From Neoalteromonas facilis (GTDB lineage Bacteria; Pseudomonadota; Gammaproteobacteria; Enterobacterales; Alteromonadaceae), in the NCBI RefSeq assembly GCF_002807665.1, contig NZ_PEAY01000001.1:620001-684000 (forward strand): a stretch of DNA of 64,000 bases, given 5' to 3'. Made by a program: the position numbers and the translations under genes. The notes beneath the pieces are model-generated. The model had not been told where the DNA came from, did not search any database, and saw only the letters and a list, made by a program, of their open reading frames with translations. Of the stretch, positions 54,314 to 63,244 are shown piece after piece (the stretch's first letter is position 1; the number at the start of each line of letters is the position of its first letter).

Positions 54314-56179
54314 TTAAATGTTGCTTCCCTGTTGGCCTTTATTCGCATGCACTAATTGCTGCTGATCCATGATGATGTCTTTATAACTGCCCCCTGCGGG
54401 GATCATAGGAAACACATTTTCCTCAAACTCAACCACCACATCGAGCAAATATGGTTGATTCGGATCGGCCAACATCCTTTTGTACGCTCCCTCTAATTCA
54501 TCTTTATGCGTTACTCTCTCGGCAGTTATATTGTAGCCTTTCGCAATCGCAATAAAGTCAGGGTAAATCGCAGAGTTTACATCGCCTTGCTCAAATGGAT
54601 CTGACATGTCAGAACTAGATCTGTTCCGGTCATATATCATGTCCTGCCATTGCCTCACCATCCCTAACCACTGATTGTTAATGATCACGATCTTCACGCC
54701 CAAACCGAAGCGATAACACGTCGCGAGTTCCTGCACATTCATATTGAATGAGCCATCACCATCAATATCAATGACCATGCGTTCAGGAAACGCTACTTTT
54801 GCCCCAATCGCAGCGGGAAGGCCAAAGCCCATGGTGCCAAAACCTGAACTGGACAAAAATTGTCGAGGTGCAGCACTAGCATAATGTTGCATTGCCCACA
54901 TTTGATGTTGTCCAACGCCTAACGAAACAATCGCATTTCGCTGTGTAACTTCAGCTAATACAGAAATAGCGTATTGAGGTGACAATGAATTCCCATCGCT
55001 AAGAGGAACGTTAAAAGGATAATCCCGCTTTAAAACGTTCAGATAATCCACCCAAACATTTTGTTTGGGTTTTACTGGCACATCCCGTAATTGAGAGAGC
55101 GCGACAGCTAAGTCTGCGCAAATCGGAAACGTAACGATTTTGTTCTTATTCAATTCATTGCGATCAATGTCAATGTGGATAATCTTAGCGTGCTCAATGA
55201 ATGTGTTTACGTTGCCGGTCACACGATCGTCGAAACGAACCCCCAGTGCGAGCACCAAATCAGCTTCATTCACTGCAGTATTTGCACACTTGCTGCCGTG
55301 CATTCCCAAAGGACCAAAATTCAATGCGTGTTCGGACGGAAGAAGCCCTTGTCCCATAATAGTGGTAACAACAGGGCATTCGATGCGCTCAGCAAACAAT
55401 CGCAAGCTGGCCGCAGCGTTGGCCGCCACAATACCCCCACCGGCATAAATGACGGGCTTTTGCGCTTGTTCAATTAAGCGATATATCTCCTCCACCTGAA
55501 ATTGCGTCATCTCTTGATTGCTGGCAGATGGCATGTCAACAAGCGCAGGGATTGGTGGCTCAATATAATTACCAAAGCAATCCAAAGGATACTGCTGTTG
55601 AATATCTTTAGGTAAATCGATTAGCACCGGACCTTGCCGCCCAGTGGTCGACAAAAGGAAACTACGACTTACGATTTCAGGAATGTCGGATACCTTTTTG
55701 ATCAGAAAACTGGCTTTGGTAATGGGCGCCGTAATGGCTGTAATATCCACTTCTTGAAACGCGTTCTTACCTAATAAATGCGTTGGTACATTGCCTGTAA
55801 TTGCAACTATCGGTGTGGAGTCACTGTTTGCGTCGGCAATCCCTGTCACCAAATTGGTTGCACCGGGACCTGATGTCGCCAAACATACCCCTACTCGACC
55901 GGAAGCCCTTGCATAGCCTTGCGCTGCATGCACTGCTCCTTGTTCATGCTCGGTTCTGATGACACGGATAGGACTATGTGCAAGAACGTCAAAAATTTCC
56001 AAGTTGGCACCACCTGGATAACCAAAAACAACCTCTACACCTTCGGCAATAAGCGCCTTGATCAAGAGCTCAGCACCGCGAAGAGCACATCCCTTGTGCG
56101 CACTTTTAATATCAGCAAAACTGCCGTTTACGATGGAGTGACTAGATGAATAGGTAAGGTTGTCATTTGAGGTATTCAT
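54314..56179 (-). CDS. acetolactate synthase large subunit
   Basis: A 621-residue TPP-dependent enzyme. It joins two pyruvates to 2-acetolactate (or pyruvate with 2-oxobutyrate) in valine, leucine and isoleucine synthesis. The catalytic Glu is in FGYPGGANLEIFD and TEHEQGAVHAAQGYARASGRVG (about 70-90), FAD/subunit region DLPKDIQQQ, and the TPP motif is IDGDGSFNMNVQELATC (about 470-486) with NNQWLGMVRQWQ after it. About 30 residues precede the usual start; no nearby ATG is better. The small regulatory subunit (IlvH/IlvN) is absent from this locus. It lies downstream of an Lrp-type regulator on the same strand. Confidence 0.96.
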   Translation of the reverse strand: MNTSNDNLTYSSSHSIVNGSFADIKSAHKGCALRGAELLIKALIAEGVEVVFGYPGGANLEIFDVLAHSPIRVIRTEHEQGAVHAAQGYARASGRVGVCLATSGPGATNLVTGIADANSDSTPIVAITGNVPTHLLGKNAFQEVDITAITAPITKASFLIKKVSDIPEIVSRSFLLSTTGRQGPVLIDLPKDIQQQYPLDCFGNYIEPPIPALVDMPSASNQEMTQFQVEEIYRLIEQAQKPVIYAGGGIVAANAAASLRLFAERIECPVVTTIMGQGLLPSEHALNFGPLGMHGSKCANTAVNEADLVLALGVRFDDRVTGNVNTFIEHAKIIHIDIDRNELNKNKIVTFPICADLAVALSQLRDVPVKPKQNVWVDYLNVLKRDYPFNVPLSDGNSLSPQYAISVLAEVTQRNAIVSLGVGQHQMWAMQHYASAAPRQFLSSSGFGTMGFGLPAAIGAKVAFPERMVIDIDGDGSFNMNVQELATCYRFGLGVKIVIINNQWLGMVRQWQDMIYDRNRSSSDMSDPFEQGDVNSAIYPDFIAIAKGYNITAERVTHKDELEGAYKRMLADPNQPYLLDVVVEFEENVFPMIPAGGSYKDIIMDQQQLVHANKGQQGSNI

Positions 56180-56276
56180 TTACTGAGCCTTGCATCTCGC
56201 TGGGTATATTTGTTCTTGCGTAGATTGTAAGTAAACGACTCAGTTATTTTTTATCTAACTCGGTATTCAATTTGAC

Positions 56277-56336
56277 CTATCGGGTATTTTTTATCTCACC
56301 TTGACCATTTTTATGAATTATAAATACCTTAACCAT
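56277..56336 (-). CDS. possible leader peptide before acetolactate synthase
   Basis: On the minus strand ATG 56336 has GAGGA 6 nt upstream and encodes a 19-codon peptide starting MVKVFII, with four branched-chain residues in the first seven. It ends 97 bp before the acetolactate synthase gene. Branched-chain leader peptides control ilv genes by attenuation in enterics. No clear terminator follows, so this is only a candidate. Two copies of AGATAAAAAATA flank its end. Confidence 0.25.
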   Translation of the reverse strand: MVKVFIIHKNGQGEIKNTR

Positions 56337-56425
56337 ATAAATTCCTCGTTGTAGCTCCAACATGAATTACTGTAAGTCAAAGCGATCGCAAAAGTCAGCG
56401 AAGGAGACACAAAATGCAATATTGG

Positions 56426-56896
56426 TCAGATCGCATCCAATGGTACTTCGGTGGTGTACTTCACTTGAGTTAACGCTGCCATAGAGTTAATTTCTTGCAC
56501 ACCTGGCACCTGCGATAAATACGTTCGAAAGAATTGTTCATAACTTTCTACATCTTGCGTTACAACTCTTAAAAGAAAGTCTATCCTGCCAAGCATGACA
56601 TAACACTCTGTTACTTCAGGGAAATTTCGAATTTGCTCCTCAAACTCTCCCACGTGTTGACGTCCATTTGCAGACAATTTGATTTCCACGTAGATAATGA
56701 CATTGAGTCCAAGCTTTTTACGGTTCACCAATGCGACTCGACGCTCAATAATACCGTTTTCTTCTAATCGCTTGATCCTTCGCCAACAGGGAGGTTGTGA
56801 CATATTCACCCGTTCTGCAATTTCTGAAACAGAAATCGAGGCATCTTTTTGCAGTATGTCTAATATACGTTTATCAGTGGCATCAAGTTTATGCAT
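56426..56896 (-). CDS. Lrp/AsnC family transcriptional regulator
   Basis: A 156-residue Lrp/AsnC regulator. The N-terminal winged HTH covers about 3-50 (LDATDKRILDILQKDASISVSEIAERVNMSQPPCWRRIKRLEENGII), and the C-terminal RAM ligand domain has ECYVMLGRIDFLLRVV. The ATG at 56896 is preferred over the adjacent GTG. It is upstream of the acetolactate synthase gene on the same strand, and Lrp proteins often control ilv genes, so it may control that gene and itself. Confidence 0.93.
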   Translation of the reverse strand: MHKLDATDKRILDILQKDASISVSEIAERVNMSQPPCWRRIKRLEENGIIERRVALVNRKKLGLNVIIYVEIKLSANGRQHVGEFEEQIRNFPEVTECYVMLGRIDFLLRVVTQDVESYEQFFRTYLSQVPGVQEINSMAALTQVKYTTEVPLDAI

Positions 56897-56908
56897 CACA
56901 GAGACCAG

Positions 56909-56929
56909 ATAGGTAATTTATATACCTAT
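56909..56929. promoter_or_regulatory. inverted repeat before the Lrp-type gene, candidate operator
   Basis: ATAGGTA (56909-56915), 7-nt spacer, TACCTAT (56923-56929): a perfect 7-bp inverted repeat beginning 13 bp upstream of the regulator's start. A palindromic site at this distance suits autorepression by the Lrp/AsnC protein; binding is not shown. Confidence 0.5.
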
Positions 56930-57013
56930 GATAAACGCAAAAATATATTTTGATATCTGAAATTAAAAACAGCATTAAAAATAAAGGATTACAACAGTAT
57001 TTATTCAATACCC

Positions 57014-57044
57014 ATAAAAAAAAGCGACACCTATGTGCCGCTTT
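57014..57044 (-). terminator. intrinsic terminator after the TonB-dependent receptor gene
   Basis: AAAGCGACAC (57021-57030) pairs with GTGCCGCTTT (57035-57044) across CTAT, with one wobble pair on the minus strand, followed by a run of T on the minus strand. It starts 19 bp after the receptor stop. Confidence 0.9.
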
Positions 57045-57063
57045 AATTTGCCAATACTAACAG

Positions 57064-59679
57064 TTAGAAACTGTATGTCGCCTGTAAATAGGTAAACCGA
57101 CCTTGACCACTGTGCACACTTTGTACATAGCCCATAAAGTCATGATGACTAAATGAAGGCTCTTCATTTAGCAGATTAGTAGCACCTAACGTCAAACGAG
57201 TGTTATCGTTGAGCGAATAGTTAACAACTAAATCTAATGTGTTCATCGCATCAATCGTTTTATCACCAAACCCTGAATCTGCGTCTCCATCAAACTCTCC
57301 GATATGATTCCAAGCTAGTGTTGCTGCAAGATCATCCATCGACCAATCGACAGAAGCAGTGAAGCGCAATTCAGGCTGCTCAAACTCACCTTCTTGCTTA
57401 TTCACACGCTTACCGCCAGAAGCATCAGGACGAAGCTCTTCAAAATCGAGCACATAGTTCATGACATAGCTGAATCTAAACATCCCCATATCGGTCTCTA
57501 AACGATAGCGAACATCGACGTCCAAACCAGATGTATTCAAGTCACCGATATTTTGGAATGAGTCATATACACGTACAACTTCGCCCGGATCACCTGGATT
57601 TCCTGTAGGAATACGCTCGACAACGTTAGGATCATCACCAAAATTAGTGAACACGAATTGGGTATCTGAGTCGATGATGTTTTCAATTTCATAATCGTAA
57701 TAATCGACAGAGAAACTTAGCGCATCGGTAACTTCATAAATAACACCAATGTTGTAGTTAGTCGATTCTTCCGGTCCCAAATCAGGGTTACCGGCGAAAA
57801 CAGCGGTATATTCCATAGGCTGACAACCTACGCCAACAGCATTACAGCGAATGGTATCAACCAAATTCGGTGATTCATCGGTACGGCCAAGACCCAGTTG
57901 ATGTAACGACGGCGCACGGAACGCTGTGCCATAAGAACCACGAACGGTTAGGTTATCTGCAGGTGTCCAGCGAACCGCCACTTTAGGATCGGTAGTCGTA
58001 CCAAAATCACTGTAATCCTCATGACGAATACCAAACTGAACTTCCAGCTCATCCATTACAGGCATAACAAGCTCAGCAGTAAATGCGTTACTGTCTCGAC
58101 TACCATTTGCTTGAGTCGCTTCAGTACCAAAAACGTTGCCACGCAGGAATTGGTCATCTGGGTTATCCGCAATTGCCTCCTCACGGTATTCAGCTTTTAA
58201 ACCCAGCATCATATCGCCACCCGCCATTTGCATGATTGGTCCAGAGATAGACGCATCTAGCGTTTTCGCCGTTGATTTACCTACACGTGTAGTGGATGTC
58301 TCGATGTAATCTAATGCTTCTTGTGTATTCGAGCTTGGTTCAAACGGATTCCAGAGTCCGCTATCAATTGCGTCTTGAATACGTTCAGAGTTCGGGAAGC
58401 CATCAACCCCGCGCTCGACAGATTCACTCTTGATGTAGCTGTAGGCAGTTTCCCAGTTCCAAGTATCAAACTCTCCCTGAAGGCCAATGATTGCACGGTA
58501 ATAATCAGTATCCACGCGCTTCTCACGATTGCCAATGTCAACAGTACGTCTGCGCATCGTCAGATCCTGACCATAAAATGGGTGACTTGGATCATCTGCA
58601 AATGGATGATTTGGGTTATCGCCCGACATAAACAATTCATTGAAGCTAGGGCTTCCCGCACCGCGCACTATAGATTTCGAATTCTGACCATTTAATTCGG
58701 CGAACGCGCGTAGGTCGTTATTTACCTCATATTTACCCATATAGTTAAAGCTGAATCGTTCAGCATCTGGGACCATAGTCATATAAGGTGCATAGTCATA
58801 TACACATAAAGATGCCGCACGATTTATGTCTTCTGGTGCACAACGGTCGTTACCAAATTCATCGATAATCCGATTGGTTGGGTCTGAAGCCAGTGCAATG
58901 GTACCTGGAATACCCGATGAACTTCTGAAGTCGACTGCATCAGGATCACCAGGGCGCAATGCGGACTGATTAGCTGAGCGAGAATATGACCGATCGGCGT
59001 ATAAAACTTCTTCACGATCAAAGTAATCCATAATGAAAGTGTGACTGAATTTGTCTGCGCTGCTACCCCATATTAGGCTGACATTGCGCTCTTCTCCGCC
59101 ACCATCAGCTGTTGTACCGATTTTTGCACTGACTTGAGCGCCATCAAAATCATCTTTTAAAACAATGTTGATAACACCCGCTATAGCATCAGAACCATAG
59201 GTCGCCGACGCGCCATCTTTTTGAATATCCACTCGCTTGATTGCTGCTAGCGGAATATTGTTAATATCAACGAACGCCGTATCAATGCCTTTTGCAAAAG
59301 GTGAAACCGACACGCGGCGTCCATTAACAAGTATTAGGGTAGAGTCCGCACCTAACCCGCGCAATGAAACGCTTGAACCGCCATTAGCCGTATCATCGCT
59401 ACTATTTCCCTGTGTTGAGAATGTTCCCTGCCCAGAAATTGGCAATTTGGTGAACAGCGAGATCAAGTCTGTTACGCCGGTGTTTGCTATTTGCTCGGCA
59501 TCTATTGATGTGATCGGTGATGCACCTTCTAAATCCGTACGCTTAATAATAGAGCCGGTAACTTCGATCTTCTCGATGTTATCGGTATCGGTTTGTTGTG
59601 CAAATGCATACGAAGAAGAGAGAGCTAAGTTTACTGCGGCCGCAGTCAGTGCGAGTTTTACTGTGTTTCTGTTTTTCAT
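57064..59679 (-). CDS. TonB-dependent outer-membrane receptor
   Basis: An 871-residue receptor. The signal peptide ends at AFAQ (about 28), then a TonB box-like DNIEKIEVTG, the plug domain (about 40-160: TDLEGASPITSIDAEQI, SSVSLRGLGADSTLILVNGRRV, DIQKDGASATYGSDAIAGVINIVLK) and a 22-strand barrel to the final Phe of QATYSF. The plug resembles the large group of Alteromonadales and sphingomonad receptors for oligosaccharides, peptides or aromatic compounds; no siderophore-specific motif is seen. Uptake would be powered by a TonB system like the one at 43-48 kb. AGGGAC precedes the ATG. Confidence 0.96.
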   Translation of the reverse strand: MKNRNTVKLALTAAAVNLALSSSYAFAQQTDTDNIEKIEVTGSIIKRTDLEGASPITSIDAEQIANTGVTDLISLFTKLPISGQGTFSTQGNSSDDTANGGSSVSLRGLGADSTLILVNGRRVSVSPFAKGIDTAFVDINNIPLAAIKRVDIQKDGASATYGSDAIAGVINIVLKDDFDGAQVSAKIGTTADGGGEERNVSLIWGSSADKFSHTFIMDYFDREEVLYADRSYSRSANQSALRPGDPDAVDFRSSSGIPGTIALASDPTNRIIDEFGNDRCAPEDINRAASLCVYDYAPYMTMVPDAERFSFNYMGKYEVNNDLRAFAELNGQNSKSIVRGAGSPSFNELFMSGDNPNHPFADDPSHPFYGQDLTMRRRTVDIGNREKRVDTDYYRAIIGLQGEFDTWNWETAYSYIKSESVERGVDGFPNSERIQDAIDSGLWNPFEPSSNTQEALDYIETSTTRVGKSTAKTLDASISGPIMQMAGGDMMLGLKAEYREEAIADNPDDQFLRGNVFGTEATQANGSRDSNAFTAELVMPVMDELEVQFGIRHEDYSDFGTTTDPKVAVRWTPADNLTVRGSYGTAFRAPSLHQLGLGRTDESPNLVDTIRCNAVGVGCQPMEYTAVFAGNPDLGPEESTNYNIGVIYEVTDALSFSVDYYDYEIENIIDSDTQFVFTNFGDDPNVVERIPTGNPGDPGEVVRVYDSFQNIGDLNTSGLDVDVRYRLETDMGMFRFSYVMNYVLDFEELRPDASGGKRVNKQEGEFEQPELRFTASVDWSMDDLAATLAWNHIGEFDGDADSGFGDKTIDAMNTLDLVVNYSLNDNTRLTLGATNLLNEEPSFSHHDFMGYVQSVHSGQGRFTYLQATYSF

Positions 59680-59736
59680 TTATTGTCCCTGTGTGTATAA
59701 CTACAACTTGTTGTTTTATTTAGTAGTTCTGTTGCC

Positions 59737-59758
59737 CAAACTCCAAGCAACGAGTTTG
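59737..59758. promoter_or_regulatory. inverted repeat upstream of the receptor gene
   Basis: CAAACTC (59737-59743), 8-nt spacer, GAGTTTG (59752-59758): a perfect 7-bp inverted repeat whose centre is 68 bp before the receptor ATG. It is a candidate operator for a regulator not in the window. Confidence 0.45.
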
Positions 59759-60055
59759 TTATAACACACTAGATTCAAAAACGTATAGGCTAACATGTTG
59801 CAAAATTTGTCTAAATTGAGGTATCCGTGTTGCATCAAAAATGCGTTTTGAGTTGAAATATGACAAGTAAGACCGTCACCGCGAAACTGTGCACTAGGGA
59901 TGTTCGTTCGCTGTGTAGATAACTCGATAGAGTTGTTTTAATCAGCACTTTGAACAATGAAATTGTCAATGATCGGGAATTATTTTGATTGATAAGGCGC
60001 GACATTTCTTCGTGCCTTTACAATCAAATTGAGTGAACGCAGTGATCTGTTTAAT
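59759..60055. other. intergenic region between receptor and amidohydrolase genes
   Basis: Together with the receptor upstream site this makes a 376-bp gap (59680-60055). Both flanking genes run on the minus strand. No ORF of usable length, no repeat and no clear terminator for the amidohydrolase gene were found. Confidence 0.4.
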
Positions 60056-61339
60056 TCATTGAATTATCCTGCCATTTTTGATTGTCATCACCACTGACTT
60101 AAAGGCATTTAGATCGTTAAGAGGATTGCTGTTCAAAATAACCAAATCGGCTTGTTTACCTTCACTCAAAGAACCAACTGATTGTTCAATTTTCAGTAAT
60201 TTAGCCGCATGTATTGTCGCAGCTTTGATCACATCTATAGGGGTCAGTCCTACCTCCTCATGCAATGCCATCATTTCATCAACAATCGGTGGATAAGGTT
60301 GACTGTAATCAACACCGCTGTCTGTGCCGACGAGGAAAGGAACGCCTGCAGTATAAGCAGCCTTTGCTGCCGCAATCCCATTCTGATATACATTCTTAGA
60401 TTTGTGATCCTTGAAGGTGTTAATGGTGGCATCCAAGTAAATGCTTTGTTCAACCATACTGGAGATCATTTGTTTGAACATCGAAGCATCAGTGTCTATC
60501 GCAAAGTCTGAATAGCGTTCTTTACCCGTCCCCGTGCCTTTATCCGTTGAACTCCAAGCTAATAAGCTAGCATGCGACATACTCGTTATCCCTGCATCTA
60601 CTAACTCATGTGGCTTTGCTGGCAGAATAGCAGCGTGTCCCCACGACGGAATACCTTGTCGACGGGCTTCTGAAATTACTTCACCAGCCTGTTCTGCAGT
60701 AAGGTCTGCATATAGCTTGATCCCTGATGCACCAGTGCCAATAGCTTGGGCAACAGCTAAAGCATAATCGGTTGTATTTGAAACCGCTTTCATCCAAGGC
60801 ACTTGACCGGCTGTTAAACCTGCAGTTGAAGCGTGAGTTCTCGGATCATCAAAAAATGTTTCCCCAGCCATAAGAGCTGAATAATAGATATTTGGAGAAT
60901 CAATTTCGTCAATCAGTGCCATCCTTGATAGATAAGCTAACTGCCTCACATCACCGGCCATATCACGGATCCCTGTAACGCCATGACGCAATAAAAAACG
61001 TAATCGCTTTTTCACGTCATCTAGCGAATCATATCCCGATGGCGATGTTGCATTGTGTACATGCATATCAAACAAGCCTGGTGTTACGGTGTAACCAGAT
61101 AAATCGAGGTGGTGCTTTGCCGCCTCGCGCAATCCTGAAGGATCTGCACTGATCTTTAGTATCTTTCCATCACCAATTAGAATGTTTTGATCTTTTAACA
61201 GTTCCGCATTTTCCACATCGACAATATCAACATTCATGAGCAACAGATTGTTTAGGTCTGACGCTTTTGCGCAGTTGAACAACATGACAAACGCACACAC
61301 GAAGGTTTTAAGGAAAAGACTACTTATGGACTTCATCAT
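60056..61339 (-). CDS. secreted amidohydrolase family protein
   Basis: A 427-residue exported metal-dependent hydrolase of the imidazolonepropionase/dihydroorotase-like group. A signal peptide (SSLFLKTFVCAFVMLFNCAKA) precedes the mature domain. Metal ligands and core motifs: LFDMHVHN (His93, His95), GIKLYADL with the Lys that may be carbamylated, WGHAAI and SMSHASL with later His ligands, and GTDSGVD with the catalytic Asp. The composite beta-sandwich ends with VILNSNPLNDLNAFKSVVMTIKNGRI. Substrate unknown. It is upstream of the TonB-dependent receptor on the same strand and may process its ligand; that is inferred from position. Confidence 0.9.
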   Translation of the reverse strand: MMKSISSLFLKTFVCAFVMLFNCAKASDLNNLLLMNVDIVDVENAELLKDQNILIGDGKILKISADPSGLREAAKHHLDLSGYTVTPGLFDMHVHNATSPSGYDSLDDVKKRLRFLLRHGVTGIRDMAGDVRQLAYLSRMALIDEIDSPNIYYSALMAGETFFDDPRTHASTAGLTAGQVPWMKAVSNTTDYALAVAQAIGTGASGIKLYADLTAEQAGEVISEARRQGIPSWGHAAILPAKPHELVDAGITSMSHASLLAWSSTDKGTGTGKERYSDFAIDTDASMFKQMISSMVEQSIYLDATINTFKDHKSKNVYQNGIAAAKAAYTAGVPFLVGTDSGVDYSQPYPPIVDEMMALHEEVGLTPIDVIKAATIHAAKLLKIEQSVGSLSEGKQADLVILNSNPLNDLNAFKSVVMTIKNGRIIQ

Positions 61340-61602
61340 ATTGAGCTACCTAACTGAAAACGGCTAATTTGTACTTAATAAGTGAGGATACACCAGAGGA
61401 AACAAAGAAATACATTTTTGCACCGATGAATTCCAGACTAAAAGAGCACTGGGCTGAAATTTGGATCGGGTGGTTTGCATGGCATAGGTAAAAAGCCAAA
61501 CAGTCGTCCACTTATCTTGCGCACGGGCACTCTGGTCGTATAAACACGACAGAAAAATACAATGTTATTTATGCTGGAACTTTGGCCCCTTGGAGAAACG
61601 CC

Positions 61603-62094
61603 ATGAAAAAATATCTTGCAACCATAGTACTTTGTCTCGTTAGCTTTCATCTATTTGCTAACCCTCAGGTAGACAACCAGACAATCGCTCAGACCTATTT
61701 TGACGCTTACATTGCACGTGATTGGCAAACACTAGCGCAATTTCTTCATGAGGATGGTAGCTTCGCAGATACCACGGCTAAACCTGTATTTGGTGACGTT
61801 TCCGTTGCGGGAAAAGCAGAGACAGTGACCTACTTTACAAAAAACTACGCCAGCATTCAGGAGATGTCGTTTACTTCATCCCGTCAATGGGTGTCGGGGG
61901 ATGTCGCGATATTTGAAGGTGTGCTGAATTGGAAAATTGACCTCGGCGACAATAAAATCGTAGATACCAAAAGCATGCCTTTTATTACCATTCTAGAACT
62001 CAAAGAGGGACAAGTTCTGCACCATCGAGACTACGCCGACTATCAGCCGTTTCTGAAAGCACACGCCGAGATGAATGAAACGAAATCACCATAA
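61603..62094 (+). CDS. secreted SnoaL/NTF2-like protein
   Basis: A 163-residue protein with a signal peptide (MKKYLATIVLCLVSFHLFA) and an NTF2-like cone fold (about 25-150): AQTYFDAYIARDWQTLAQFLHEDGSFAD, FEGVLNWKIDL, MPFITILELKEGQVLHHRDYADY. SnoaL-like proteins bind or isomerise small hydrophobic molecules, but secreted members are poorly known. The ATG at 61603 (GGAG upstream) is preferred to the TTG seven codons earlier. It is divergent from the amidohydrolase gene. Confidence 0.82.
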   Translation: MKKYLATIVLCLVSFHLFANPQVDNQTIAQTYFDAYIARDWQTLAQFLHEDGSFADTTAKPVFGDVSVAGKAETVTYFTKNYASIQEMSFTSSRQWVSGDVAIFEGVLNWKIDLGDNKIVDTKSMPFITILELKEGQVLHHRDYADYQPFLKAHAEMNETKSP

Positions 62095-62224
62095 ACATTA
62101 CGGCAATATAATGGAGACAACACAACAAAACCGCTGGGCCCATAGAAACTCGAACAATAGAATTGAAACACTTATCCATAAATCAAGTACAATAGCGCTT
62201 TAACATGGTGAAAAGGCAGTTCAA

Positions 62225-63229
62225 GTGGCGTTACAGTGGTTTCCGGGGCATATGCACAAAGCCCTTAAAGAGATTAAGGAATCTCTCAGTCAAGTAGACA
62301 TCCTCATTGAGGTTTTGGATGCTCGCATTCCCTATTCCAGTGAAAACCCTGAAATTGCCAAAATCCGTGGCGACAAACCTTGCCTCAAGATTTTAAACAA
62401 ATACGACTTGGCAGACCCAGAAATTACAGCTCGCTGGCAGGCGCATTTAGAAAGTGAACGCGGTGTCACCACCATTACAACTTCAAGTGACAAACCGGCC
62501 GAGAGCAAGCAAATCATGCAGATCATACGCCGTATCTGCCCCGAAAAAGATGCGTCTGTTAAATCCATTAACGCCATGATTACAGGCATTCCGAATGTAG
62601 GTAAGTCAACGTTGATTAATATCTTAGCAGGTCGCGTGATAGCCAAGACCGGCAATGAGCCAGCTGTAACCAAAGCCCAACAGCGTATACGTTTAGATAA
62701 TGGCATAGTCTTACACGACACCCCAGGCGTGTTATGGCCAAAGTTAGAAAACCCCAATTCAATTTACCGGTTAGCGTCTTCAGGGGCGGTTAAAAACACC
62801 GCGATGGAATATGACGACGTCGGGTTCTTTGCGGCTGATTATTTGATTAAAGCCTACCCTGAATTGATGAAGCAGAACTATAAGCTTGATGAACTGCCAG
62901 ACACCGAAATAGAGTTTCTTGAAGCTGCCGCGAAAAAGCGTGGTGCTATCATGAGTGGCGGCAAAGTAAACCTGCATAAAATTTGTGAAGTCCTATTAAA
63001 CGAATTGCAGTCAGGAAAGCTCGGTAGGATCAGCCTAGAAACACCAGAAATGCTTGCGCAAGAACAGATCGAAATAGCCGAAGCTGCGGCTAAAAAGGCT
63101 GCTGAAAAAGCTAAACGTAAACAGCGTTTCAAAGACGGATCAGCGACGCCAGACAAACAAGAGCGCAAAGAAAAACGCACCGAAAAACGCGCCGAACAAA
63201 GTCGACGCATGAAGAAAAATCGCAGGTGA
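62225..63229 (+). CDS. YlqF/RbgA-type ribosome assembly GTPase
   Basis: A 334-residue circularly permuted GTPase. G4 is LNKYDL (about 57-62), which comes before the G1 loop GIPNVGKST (about 122-130) and G3 DTPG, as in YlqF/RbgA proteins; the N terminus MALQWFPGHMHKALKEI is the family signature. RbgA assists late 50S assembly in the cytoplasm. The C-terminal 60 residues are very basic (KKAAEKAKRKQRFK and onward) and probably bind rRNA; this tail is longer than in Bacillus RbgA as I recall it. The start is GTG 62225, with AAGG upstream. Confidence 0.93.
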   Translation: MALQWFPGHMHKALKEIKESLSQVDILIEVLDARIPYSSENPEIAKIRGDKPCLKILNKYDLADPEITARWQAHLESERGVTTITTSSDKPAESKQIMQIIRRICPEKDASVKSINAMITGIPNVGKSTLINILAGRVIAKTGNEPAVTKAQQRIRLDNGIVLHDTPGVLWPKLENPNSIYRLASSGAVKNTAMEYDDVGFFAADYLIKAYPELMKQNYKLDELPDTEIEFLEAAAKKRGAIMSGGKVNLHKICEVLLNELQSGKLGRISLETPEMLAQEQIEIAEAAAKKAAEKAKRKQRFKDGSATPDKQERKEKRTEKRAEQSRRMKKNRR

Positions 63230-63244
63230 TTTAGGTTGCCAATT

